From Winogradskyella epiphytica (lineage in GTDB: Bacteria > Bacteroidota > Bacteroidia > Flavobacteriales > Flavobacteriaceae), in the NCBI RefSeq assembly GCF_003217215.1, contig NZ_QJTD01000001.1, forward strand, positions 868,001-932,000: DNA of 64,000 nt. Direction: 5' to 3'. The first letter of the stretch is position 1, and each line of letters opens with the position of its first letter. A program made the translations under genes and the position numbers. Under the pieces are notes generated by a model, which worked only from the letters and a program-made list of their open reading frames with translations, ran no database searches and was not told the DNA's origin. Positions 56,999-64,000 of this stretch are shown piece after piece.

Positions 56999-57072
56999 TA
57001 AAAAAAGGTGAACAGAAGTTCACCTTTTTTTGCCCCAAATCTACCATGAACTTAACCTACTTATGTTATGGT
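56999..57072 (-). ncRNA. Putative small RNA, copy B of a tandem pair
   Basis: Same structure as copy A, 236 bases away. The shared block differs by one base (a G-U instead of an A-U pair in the first stem). The terminator stem has a different sequence but the same place and form (7 bp, 57007-57013 with 57018-57024, extended by A7/T7), which is compensatory change in a hairpin. The -7-like element TACATTGG (57077-57084) sits at the same 4-base distance from ACCATAAC as in copy A but is a weaker match. It may be less expressed or differently regulated. Confidence 0.5.
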
Positions 57073-57185
57073 AGTACCAATGTATATTTAATTTATTAAA
57101 TAACATGCAAATAATAGATGAAATGCATAAATCTTTGATAATGAGCTTGCTTTTTCGGACAAAGTGTTTTTTTGCCAATTTAAAT

Positions 57186-59084
57186 CTAATAAGCTCTTTC
57201 GTTTTTACCTTCATAAAAATTAATAAAGGCTCTGTTAACAACTCTGTTTCCTCCAGCTGTTGGATAGTCACCTGTAAAATACCAGTCACCTAAATTATCC
57301 GGACAAGCCTTATGTAAGTTTTCTACTGGTTGAAAAATGATTTTCACCTCGGCGTTTATATCTTCACTACTTAACATTTCTGAAATTTTATCAGAAATTT
57401 GCTCATTTGTAAAGTTGGAGTAAATTTCCTTGACGTAGTTTACGACATTCTTATCTTTCATATTGACCTGTTTCAGGCATTTCTCGTAAACTTCTTCTAC
57501 AATATGATATAGGTTGTTGTCTTTCAATAATTCTAATGCTGCTCTGAAAGCAACAAGAGTATCAAGGTTGGCCATATCAATTCCGTAACAGTCAATATAA
57601 CGTATTTGAGGAGCAGAAGAAACCACGACTATTTTCTTTGGGTTTAATCGGTCCATCATTTTAATAATACTTTTCTTAAGCGTTGTACCTCTTACAATAC
57701 TATCATCGATAATTACTAAATTATCTTTTGGTTTAATAACGCCGTAAGTAACATCGTAAACATGCGCTACTAAATCATCTCTACTACTATCTTCAGTAAT
57801 AAAGGTTCTAAGTTTAACATCTTTAATTGCTATTTTTTCTATTCTTGGTCTTTCTGCTAAAATTTCCGTAACCCTTTCAGCAGATAGTTTACCGTTTCCT
57901 GCAAGAATAGAGTTTGTTTTCTTTTCATTTAGGTAGTCTTCAATAGTTTCAATCATTCCAAAAAATGACGTTTCTGCCGTATTAGGAATATATGAAAATA
58001 CTGAATTTTTGGTATCATAGTCTATGGCTTCAAGAACTTTAGGCATTATCAGTCTTCCTAGCATTTTTCGTTCTTTGTAGATTTCAGCATCACTACCACG
58101 CGAAAAATAGACGCGTTCGAAAGAACAGGCTTTTCGTTCTAAAGGCTCTAAAATTTTCTTTATTTTAGTTTCTCCAGATTTCTTAGTAATGATAGCGTGG
58201 CCTGGTTTTAATTCTTTTACGGATTCAAATGGAATATTAAAAACAGTTTGAATTACCGGACGCTCTGAAGCAACTACAACAATTTCATCATCTTTATAAT
58301 AATAAGTTGGTCGAATTCCAGAAGGGTCTCTTAATACAAAAGAATCACCATGACCCAATAAGCCAGCCATTGCATAACCACCATCCCAGTTTTTTGCAGC
58401 TCTTTTTAAGATTTTAGCAACATTTAAACGCTCTGCAATTAAAGGTGAGCATTCCACTTTACTATAACCTTCTTTTTTAAGGTCTTTATAAATTTTACCA
58501 ACGGAATCATCTAAAAAATGTCCGATTTTTTCCATAACAGTAACGGTGTCAGCTTTCTCTTTTGGATGTTGACCAATTCTTATGAGGTCATCAAAAAGTT
58601 CATTGACATTCGTCATATTAAAATTACCAGCGACAATTAAATTTCTGTGCATCCAATTGTTTTGTCTTAAAAACGGATGAACACTTTCTACGCTGTTTTT
58701 ACCAAAAGTTCCATAACGAACATGCCCTAATAATACTTCTCCTATATATGGAATGTTCTGTTTTTGTAAGGCAACATCATCTTGGTAATGCGGATTCTTA
58801 GTCAACTCATCGTTTATGCGTTCGTTGATTTGAGCAAAAATATCTTGTATAGGTTGCTGTGCAATAGATCGTACTCTACTTATATAGCGCTCACCAGGTT
58901 TAACGTCTAATTTAATACTTGCAAATCCAGCACCATCTTGACCGCGATTATGCTGTTTTTCCATCATTAAATACATTTTATTAACACCATAAAAAGCACT
59001 ACCATACTTTTCCTTGTAGTATTCTAATGGTTTTAAAAGTCTAATAAGTGCAATTCCGCACTCATGTTTTAAAGCGTCACTCAT
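57186..59084 (-). CDS. purF: Amidophosphoribosyltransferase-type glutamine amidotransferase
   Basis: First committed step of purine synthesis: PRPP and glutamine give 5-phosphoribosylamine. The N-terminal nucleophile glutaminase has its cysteine at position 9 (HECGIAL), so an 8-residue propeptide must be removed. QHNRGQDGAGF is the conserved glutaminase motif, and the PRPP site NLVIIDDSIVRGTTLKKSI is complete. 632 residues, longer than E. coli PurF (505), with a C-terminal extension ending WYFTGDYPTAGGNRVVNRAF that looks like a Bacteroidota feature. Lies downstream of the PfkB kinase on the minus strand, with a terminator between. Confidence 0.9.
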   Translation of the reverse strand: MSDALKHECGIALIRLLKPLEYYKEKYGSAFYGVNKMYLMMEKQHNRGQDGAGFASIKLDVKPGERYISRVRSIAQQPIQDIFAQINERINDELTKNPHYQDDVALQKQNIPYIGEVLLGHVRYGTFGKNSVESVHPFLRQNNWMHRNLIVAGNFNMTNVNELFDDLIRIGQHPKEKADTVTVMEKIGHFLDDSVGKIYKDLKKEGYSKVECSPLIAERLNVAKILKRAAKNWDGGYAMAGLLGHGDSFVLRDPSGIRPTYYYKDDEIVVVASERPVIQTVFNIPFESVKELKPGHAIITKKSGETKIKKILEPLERKACSFERVYFSRGSDAEIYKERKMLGRLIMPKVLEAIDYDTKNSVFSYIPNTAETSFFGMIETIEDYLNEKKTNSILAGNGKLSAERVTEILAERPRIEKIAIKDVKLRTFITEDSSRDDLVAHVYDVTYGVIKPKDNLVIIDDSIVRGTTLKKSIIKMMDRLNPKKIVVVSSAPQIRYIDCYGIDMANLDTLVAFRAALELLKDNNLYHIVEEVYEKCLKQVNMKDKNVVNYVKEIYSNFTNEQISDKISEMLSSEDINAEVKIIFQPVENLHKACPDNLGDWYFTGDYPTAGGNRVVNRAFINFYEGKNERAY

Positions 59085-59121
59085 AATTGTTTATCCGCAG
59101 TTAGTTGTGTTATTATAAAAT

Positions 59122-59150
59122 AAAAAAACGCGCTCAGTTTAGAGCGCGTT
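59122..59150 (-). terminator. Terminator after the PfkB kinase
   Basis: A 9-bp perfect GC-rich stem (59127-59135 with 59142-59150), a 6-base loop, and a T-run on the minus strand (A7 at 59122-59128). It separates the kinase from purF. Confidence 0.88.
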
Positions 59151-59153
59151 GGT

Positions 59154-60080
59154 TTATGATAGTTCAATATCAAATTGGGTTAGACTTTTAAATTGGTCTA
59201 ATCGATTATAAATTTCTTTGTCCGTTAAACTAAGCATTCGTTCTGTGCCGAATTTCTCGACGCAAAAGGAGGCTAAAGTAGAACCATATATTACGGCTGT
59301 TTTCATATTTTCAAATGAGAAGTCACCTGTTTTTGCCAGATAGCCAGCAAATCCACCAGCGAAGGTATCTCCAGCACCTGTTGGATCAAATACTTCTTCT
59401 AAAGGAAGTGCAGGAGCGTAAAACACATTATCATCATGAAATAATAAAGCGCCGTGTTCTCCTTTTTTAATTACAACATATTTAGGACCCATTTCATGAA
59501 TCTTTCTAGCGGCAACAACTAAAGAGTATTCTCCAGTTAATTGTCTCGCCTCTTCATCGTTGATAGTTATAACGTCAATATGCTTAATAGTATTGTGTAA
59601 ATCTTCTAATGCGCAATCCATCCAAAAATTCATGGTATCTAAAATCACTAACTTTGGCTTGTTGGCCATCTGATTTAAAACACTCATTTGTGTTAAAGGA
59701 TGTAAGTTACCTAGCATAACCACTTCAGCATCTTTGTAATTCTCAGGAACTACAGGTTCAAAATCTGCAAGTACATTTAATTCGGTGGCTAAGGTATCGC
59801 GAGAGTTCATATCGTTGTGGTACTTACCACTCCAAAAGAAGGTCTTACCATCTTTAACGATTTCTATTCCAGAAACATCAATATTTCGGTCAGACATCAA
59901 GTCTAAATATTCTTGAGGGAAATCGCCCCCAACTACAGAAACTACAGCAGAATCGACATTAAAATTCGATGCAGCAAGACCTATAAAAGTTCCAGCGCCA
60001 CCTAAGATTTTGTCTGTTTTTCCGAATGGTGTTTCAATAGCATCAAAGGCTACCGTACCAACAATCACTAATTTACTCAT
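59154..60080 (-). CDS. PfkB-family carbohydrate/nucleoside kinase
   Basis: 308 residues of the ribokinase fold. The second PfkB signature DPTGAGDTFAGGFAGYL contains the catalytic aspartate and anion hole, and GGAGTFIGLAASNF is the N-terminal substrate-side signature. ITINDEEARQLTGEY is a usual nucleotide-side segment. The sequence does not fix the substrate; ribokinase or adenosine/nucleoside kinase are both possible, and the PurF neighbour would suit a nucleoside, but that is weak. It has a clear -7 element (60103-60110) and a terminator, so it is a single unit. Confidence 0.85.
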   Translation of the reverse strand: MSKLVIVGTVAFDAIETPFGKTDKILGGAGTFIGLAASNFNVDSAVVSVVGGDFPQEYLDLMSDRNIDVSGIEIVKDGKTFFWSGKYHNDMNSRDTLATELNVLADFEPVVPENYKDAEVVMLGNLHPLTQMSVLNQMANKPKLVILDTMNFWMDCALEDLHNTIKHIDVITINDEEARQLTGEYSLVVAARKIHEMGPKYVVIKKGEHGALLFHDDNVFYAPALPLEEVFDPTGAGDTFAGGFAGYLAKTGDFSFENMKTAVIYGSTLASFCVEKFGTERMLSLTDKEIYNRLDQFKSLTQFDIELS

Positions 60081-60102
60081 AAAAGAATTTTGAATTACGG
60101 TG

Positions 60103-60110
60103 CAAAAGTA
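60103..60110 (-). promoter_or_regulatory. -7 element TACTTTTG of the PfkB kinase
   Basis: Exact TAnnTTTG on the minus strand, about 22 bases before the kinase ATG. Confidence 0.6.
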
Positions 60111-60120
60111 CGTGAAATAT

Positions 60121-60165
60121 AATTGAAATTGAAACCCAAATTGAACTTGAACTAGAAATTGAAAA
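60121..60165. repeat. Degenerate AATTGAA tandem repeat
   Basis: Four or five imperfect copies of an AATTGAA-like unit in a row (AATTGAAATTGAAACCC, AAATTGAACTTGAAC, AAATTGAAAA). Low-complexity intergenic repeat upstream of the PfkB promoter. I see nothing else in the gap 60081-60352. Confidence 0.4.
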
Positions 60166-60352
60166 AAGACAATTTAGATCCTTTAATAATTAAACTAGGA
60201 TTTTAAAGGTGGTACATCAAACATTCAATTCAACAATGAGTAATTTTTAGAAAAAAAATAAAGGTGTCACCAATTAAGCTTGTGGATTATTAAGAGTAGA
60301 TTTCATCAAATAATTCTTTGTGAAATACGACAAGAAGCTACAACTGCTAGAA

Positions 60353-60994
60353 TTATTTTCTTCCAAAATCAGCAGGAATTTCTCCCCAGGCCTTGGTTTC
60401 CCATTTTACAATCGTCGTAGAATACTCATTTGTTTTTAGCCATTGCACGGCACGATCTACCAAATCATATACTGGTTTATTTTTAGCATTTCGCGGAAGT
60501 TTAGAATTACATGTTTTTTTTCGAACCCAGCTCATTGCTGTTTTTGAGTCCGTATACATTATTCTGTCACTATTATGTTGTTTGAGAAATGCTAAGCCAT
60601 GAACTAAAGCTAAAAATTCTCCAATATTGTTGGTGCCTTCTTCAAACGGACCTTGAATAAAAAGTTGCTTTTTTGTTTTAGTATCCACGCCTCTATACTC
60701 CATAATGCCTGGATTTCCGCTTGAAGCAGCGTCTACCGAAATAGAATGGTAGTTAGGTTGACCAATTTTTTTGAGTTGTTCATTAGAAAGATCGCTTTTA
60801 AAGGATTTATTCTTTCCTATATAGTCAAAATAATTACCCTTAAGAGCTTCTTTAGCCGCGGCAAAAGTAGTAAAGGATTTATATTGGGCGCCTTCGTAAT
60901 CTTTAATTTGAGCTTTACAGTCGTTCCAAGAGTCGAAGACTCCTGTCTTATGACCTTTCCAAACCGCGTAATATTTCTTTTTCTTTTTAGACAT
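60353..60994 (-). CDS. Ribonuclease H with N-terminal viroplasmin (RHBD) domain
   Basis: 213 residues. The N-terminal RNA-DNA hybrid-binding domain (about 5-55; YYAVWKGHKTGVFDSWNDCKAQI, KSFTTFAAAKEAL) is fused to a type I RNase H core. Catalytic acids are in SVDAASSGNPG, NNIGEFLALVHG, MYTDSKTA and the C-terminal EIPADFGRK. It removes RNA from RNA-DNA hybrids. It is like eukaryotic RNase H1 in layout and common in Bacteroidota. A palindromic repeat lies upstream of its start. Confidence 0.92.
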   Translation of the reverse strand: MSKKKKKYYAVWKGHKTGVFDSWNDCKAQIKDYEGAQYKSFTTFAAAKEALKGNYFDYIGKNKSFKSDLSNEQLKKIGQPNYHSISVDAASSGNPGIMEYRGVDTKTKKQLFIQGPFEEGTNNIGEFLALVHGLAFLKQHNSDRIMYTDSKTAMSWVRKKTCNSKLPRNAKNKPVYDLVDRAVQWLKTNEYSTTIVKWETKAWGEIPADFGRK

Positions 60995-61028
60995 CGTTAG
61001 TCTTCACAAAAGTGAGTGTCTTTTTACT

Positions 61029-61048
61029 ATTCCTACGATGGTAGGAAT
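61029..61048. repeat. REP-like palindrome ATTCCTAC-N4-GTAGGAAT
   Basis: A perfect 8-bp inverted repeat around GATG. The minus-strand form AGATTCCTACCATCGTAGG resembles dispersed palindromes of the ATTCCTGCnnnnGCAGGAAT type, which I recall as frequent in flavobacterial genomes. Only one copy is present here. Confidence 0.5.
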
Positions 61049-61106
61049 CTATATTATGATTAATTTCTCTCTGAGACATTTAACTGTACTCGAAGTAACA
61101 GGTCGT

Positions 61107-61670
61107 CTATTTTAATAATTCATCCACAATCTTCGGAAAATACTCCATCTCTAACAAATGAATTTTTTCAGCGACATCTTCGGCCGTGTCGTTTGCTGAA
61201 ACATCACATTTTGCTTGAAATATAACAGCGCCTTCATCATAATTCTCATTTACATAGTGAATAGTGATTCCTGTTTCTTTTTCTTTATTTTTAACCACTG
61301 CTTCATGAACATTCATTCCGTACATTCCTTTTCCTCCGTAGTTTGGCAATAAGGCAGGATGAATATTAATTACTTTATTCGGAAACTCTTTTAATATGAA
61401 TTCAGGAAATTTCCATAAAAATCCAGCTAAGACAATTAAGTCGGGTTGTGTAGCTTTTAAAATATTTAAAACATCATTGGTCTTTGTAAATGCTATTCTA
61501 TTGAAAGATAAGGCGCTTATATTTAGGTTTTTACATCGATCTAAAACTTTGGCACGAGGATTGTTAGTTAGAACCTGAATAACAGACGCATTATCGCTGT
61601 TGTGAAAAAACTTAATTAAATTTTCAGCATTAGATCCACTTCCGGACGCAAAAATTACAATACGTTTCAT
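61107..61670 (-). CDS. purN: Phosphoribosylglycinamide formyltransferase
   Basis: Transfers a formyl group from 10-formyl-THF to GAR in purine synthesis. N-terminal FASGSGSNAENLIKFF binds the phosphate. NIHPALLPNYGGKGMYG contains the catalytic asparagine and histidine region, and ITIHYVNENYDEGAVIFQ the catalytic aspartate. 187 residues, slightly shorter than the E. coli enzyme (212). It is divergent from acpP. With purF it is the second purine gene in the window, though not in one operon. Confidence 0.95.
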   Translation of the reverse strand: MKRIVIFASGSGSNAENLIKFFHNSDNASVIQVLTNNPRAKVLDRCKNLNISALSFNRIAFTKTNDVLNILKATQPDLIVLAGFLWKFPEFILKEFPNKVINIHPALLPNYGGKGMYGMNVHEAVVKNKEKETGITIHYVNENYDEGAVIFQAKCDVSANDTAEDVAEKIHLLEMEYFPKIVDELLK

Positions 61671-61813
61671 TTACAGTTATATTTGTTTCTTATATTCGAA
61701 CAAAAAAAAGAATAATAATTAACAATTAGAGGTTAAAATCAAATACTTCTATCGATTTTCAGTAATTAACTGCACATTTTATCGGTAAAGGTGTTTTTTA
61801 AAATAAAGTTTTT

Positions 61814-61821
61814 TATTTTTG
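61814..61821 (+). promoter_or_regulatory. -7 element TATTTTTG of acpP-fabF-rnc
   Basis: Exact TAnnTTTG about 30 bases before the acpP ATG, in a very T-rich stretch. Drives the acpP operon by position. Confidence 0.55.
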
Positions 61822-61852
61822 CCTACTAATTAAAACTTAAAATTAAAAAATT

Positions 61853-62089
61853 ATGTCAGACATTGCATCAAGAGTAAAAGCGATTATCGTAGACAAGTTA
61901 GGTGTTGATGAAAACGAAGTTGTAACTGAAGCAAGCTTCACAAACGATTTAGGAGCGGATTCATTAGATACTGTTGAATTGATAATGGAATTTGAAAAAG
62001 AATTTGATATTCAGATCCCAGACGATCAAGCTGAAAATATTGCAACAGTTGGTCAAGCTATTTCTTATATAGAGGAGGCGAAAAAATAA
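61853..62089 (+). CDS. acpP: Acyl carrier protein
   Basis: Carries growing acyl chains on 4'-phosphopantetheine. The attachment serine is Ser37 in [10 protein letters not shown]. 78 residues, strongly acidic, with helices I-IV as in E. coli ACP. fabF follows after 10 bases, so they are co-transcribed; with FabH and AccB/C elsewhere in the window they are the core of type II fatty-acid synthesis. Confidence 0.98.
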   Translation: MSDIASRVKAIIVDKLGVDENEVVTEASFTNDLGADSLDTVELIMEFEKEFDIQIPDDQAENIATVGQAISYIEEAKK

Positions 62090-62099
62090 TTCAATTTTT

Positions 62100-63350
62100 A
62101 TGGAATTAAAGCGAGTCGTAGTTACAGGTTTAGGTGCACTTACACCAATAGGAAATACCAAAGATGAATATTGGGATGCTCTTGTTAGTGGCAAGAGTGG
62201 TGCTGCTCCCGTGACACATTTTGATGCTGAGAAGTTCAAAACACAATTCGCTTGTGAAATAAAAAACTTTGAGGTTACTGACTTTATTGATAGGAAGTTA
62301 GCGCGCAAGATGGATAAGTTTTCGCAGTACGCAATGGTGGCTTCAGATGAAGCTATTATAGACTCAAAACTTGATCTTGATAAACTAAACAAATTAAGAG
62401 TAGGAGTCATTTGGGGAGCCGGAATAGGTGGTTTAGAAACATTTCAGGATGAGGTGTTAAACTTTGCCGCTGGTGATGGAACTCCACGATTTAACCCATT
62501 CTTCATCCCCAAAATGATTGCGGATATAGCACCAGGAAACATATCTATAAAATATGGTTTCATGGGACCAAACTATACCACAGTATCAGCATGTGCCTCT
62601 TCTGCCAACTCAATGATCGACGCATTAAACACTATTCGTTTAGGGTCTTGCGACGTGATTATTACAGGTGGAAGTGAAGCAGCAGTTACTATAGCTGGTA
62701 TGGGAGGTTTTAATGCTATGCATGCTATGAGTACTCGAAATGAAAGTCCTCAAACAGCCTCAAGACCATTTGATGCTAACCGTGATGGTTTTGTATTAGG
62801 TGAGGGGGCAGGAGCGATTGTCTTAGAAGAGTATGAACATGCAAAAGCAAGAGGAGCGAAAATCTACGCAGAAGTTGTAGGTGGAGGCTTATCTTCGGAT
62901 GCGTATCATATGACGGCACCACATCCTGATGGAATAGGTGTTGTAGCGGTGATGAAAAATTGTTTAGAGAATGCAGGTTTAAAACCAGGAGATGTAGATC
63001 ATATTAATACACACGGTACATCGACACCTTTAGGTGATGTTGCCGAATTAAAAGCTATATCAGAAGTGTTTGGAAGCCATGCTAAGAACATTAATATTAA
63101 TTCAACAAAGTCTATGACAGGTCACCTGTTAGGTGCTGCTGGAGCTATTGAGGCTATTGCTTCTATACTAGCGATGGAACATGGTATTGTTCCTCCAACA
63201 ATTAATCACGAAACAGCTGACGAAAACATAGATCCCGAATTAAATTTAACCCTCAATAAAGCTCAGAAACGAGATATTAAAGTCGCAATGAGTAATACCT
63301 TTGGATTTGGCGGTCACAACGCCTGCGTATTATTTAAAAAATTAGATTAA
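62100..63350 (+). CDS. fabF: Beta-ketoacyl-ACP synthase II
   Basis: Elongating condensing enzyme using malonyl-ACP. Triad Cys165 (VSACASSAN), His305 (HINTHGTSTP) and His342 (MTGHLLGAAGA), with Lys337 in STKSMTGH. 416 residues. It sits between acpP and rnc in the widely conserved acpP-fabF-rnc order. The next ATG (rnc) is 7 bases after its stop. Confidence 0.97.
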   Translation: MELKRVVVTGLGALTPIGNTKDEYWDALVSGKSGAAPVTHFDAEKFKTQFACEIKNFEVTDFIDRKLARKMDKFSQYAMVASDEAIIDSKLDLDKLNKLRVGVIWGAGIGGLETFQDEVLNFAAGDGTPRFNPFFIPKMIADIAPGNISIKYGFMGPNYTTVSACASSANSMIDALNTIRLGSCDVIITGGSEAAVTIAGMGGFNAMHAMSTRNESPQTASRPFDANRDGFVLGEGAGAIVLEEYEHAKARGAKIYAEVVGGGLSSDAYHMTAPHPDGIGVVAVMKNCLENAGLKPGDVDHINTHGTSTPLGDVAELKAISEVFGSHAKNININSTKSMTGHLLGAAGAIEAIASILAMEHGIVPPTINHETADENIDPELNLTLNKAQKRDIKVAMSNTFGFGGHNACVLFKKLD

Positions 63351-63357
63351 ATCCCGA

Positions 63358-64000
63358 ATGAGCTTCATTCGTAACATATTAAATTCCCGCTCTCAAGAGG
63401 ACGGGAATTTTTTTTTACAACTTAAGGAAATTTTGGGCTTTAAACCTAAGTCAAAGTTTCTTTATATCACTGCATTTACACATCGTTCAATGAACCTTAC
63501 GGACGAAAAAGGAAACGCTATGAATTATGAGCGTTTAGAGTTTGTTGGTGATGCTATTCTTGGTTCAGTCATTGCTGGTTATCTTTATGAAAAAGTACCA
63601 CATGGTGATGAAGGTTATCTCACTAAAATGCGTTCTAAAGTTGTCAGTAGAGAACATCTCAATAAATTAGGTGAAGAATTAGGTCTTATTGATTTAGTTC
63701 AAAGTAAAATACCAAAATCTAATTTTGGTAGCAATATTCATGGTAATTTGTTCGAAGCCTTAGTGGGTGCTATATACTTAGATAGAGGCTATAAGGCTTG
63801 CGAAAAGTTTGTTTATAAACGTGTAATAAATCCTCATGTAGATATTGAGGCCTTAGAGGGAAAGGTCATTAGCTATAAGAGCTTACTTATTGAATGGTGT
63901 CAAAAAGAGAAAAACACATTTGATTATCAGATTTATGAAGATACGGGTAATGACGAATTAAAACACTTCTCGGTGAAGCTGATTATCAATGATAAGGTCA
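63358..64000 (+). CDS. rnc: Ribonuclease III, 3'-truncated by the window end
   Basis: Double-strand-specific endonuclease for rRNA processing and mRNA decay. About 214 codons are in view and the frame is still open at base 64000. The signature NYERLEFVGDAILGSVI carries catalytic acids, with THRSMNL before it and HGNLFEALVGAIYLDRG after it as the second acidic pair. The double-stranded RNA-binding domain has just begun (SYKSLLIEWCQKEK). The start ATG 63358 fits flavobacterial homologues (MSFIRNILNSRSQEDGNFF). A perfect terminator-like hairpin lies inside codons 8-20. Confidence 0.95.
   Translation, partial: MSFIRNILNSRSQEDGNFFLQLKEILGFKPKSKFLYITAFTHRSMNLTDEKGNAMNYERLEFVGDAILGSVIAGYLYEKVPHGDEGYLTKMRSKVVSREHLNKLGEELGLIDLVQSKIPKSNFGSNIHGNLFEALVGAIYLDRGYKACEKFVYKRVINPHVDIEALEGKVISYKSLLIEWCQKEKNTFDYQIYEDTGNDELKHFSVKLIINDKV
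63381..63416 (+). terminator. Intrinsic-terminator-like hairpin inside the rnc coding start
   Basis: A perfect 9-bp stem (63381-63389 with 63402-63410) with an inner TCTC/GAGG extension and nine T (63408-63416). By form it is a strong rho-independent terminator, yet it lies in codons 8-20 of rnc. Either fabF transcripts partly end here, lowering rnc, or the hairpin is a target for RNase III itself. Effect is inferred. Confidence 0.55.

Overview
The window is a dense stretch of chromosome from an AT-rich member of the Bacteroidota, almost certainly a marine Flavobacteriaceae. The evidence is consistent across the window: two proteins with C-terminal type IX secretion (T9SS) sorting domains, a SusC/SusD pair, an OmpA protein with thrombospondin-3 repeats, few Shine-Dalgarno sequences, and repeated -7 elements of the Bacteroidota form TAnnTTTG. 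Gene order is typical of the family (DUF177-rpmF-fabH-accB-accC, acpP-fabF-rnc, alr-tdk). I see no prophage, insertion sequence, CRISPR array or defence island. Genus-level placement is not possible from sequence reading alone.

Layout. 0.2-8.6 kb: an unusual Na+/alanine-type symporter with an exported N-terminal part, a 69-residue exported microprotein, riboflavin synthase, pdxA, and a lipid and translation cluster (DUF177, rpmF, fabH, accB, accC). 8.8-20.3 kb: a T9SS reprolysin-like metalloprotease, an FAD oxidoreductase-mtgA-Gre-like operon, an RtcB-type RNA ligase, a lone ABC ATPase, and a di-haem cytochrome lipoprotein in an operon with a T9SS FG-GAP/ASPIC protein. 20.7-30.7 kb: housekeeping genes (prolyl oligopeptidase, asd, mscL, alr, tdk, rsmI, a flavin disulfide oxidoreductase, a UDG-family protein, an AhpD-like protein). 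30.8-37.5 kb: dipeptide epimerase, an AONS-like PLP enzyme and a SusCD pair. 37.7-46.4 kb: osmC, recJ, an MFS exporter, lpxH, queD, a 2OG oxygenase with a leader ORF, a GNAT-MATE operon with two previously uncalled single-TM microproteins, a universal stress protein and tRNA-Ala(GGC). 46.4-56.7 kb: an alpha/beta hydrolase, an AddB-like nuclease, ompA, kbl, an AddA-like helicase-nuclease and sodA. 56.7-64 kb: a tandem pair of small-RNA-like elements, purF, a PfkB kinase, an RNase H, purN, acpP, fabF and a 3'-truncated rnc.

Functional links. FabH, AccB/AccC, AcpP and FabF together cover fatty-acid initiation and elongation. PurF and PurN are both purine synthesis. Alr and MtgA serve peptidoglycan, and the dipeptide epimerase probably serves muropeptide recycling. 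The AddA-like and AddB-like proteins probably form one double-strand-break repair nuclease although ompA and kbl lie between them.

Most noteworthy: (i) two near-identical 43-base blocks, each joined to a terminator hairpin and each with a -7-like element at the same spacing, between sodA and purF (probable tandem sRNAs); (ii) a perfect intrinsic-terminator-like hairpin inside the first 20 codons of rnc; (iii) two single-pass membrane microproteins behind a MATE transporter; (iv) a 10-codon leader ORF with a canonical Shine-Dalgarno, overlapping the GTG start of a 2OG oxygenase as GTGA; (v) the symporter fused to exported SprB-like and biotinyl-like domains.
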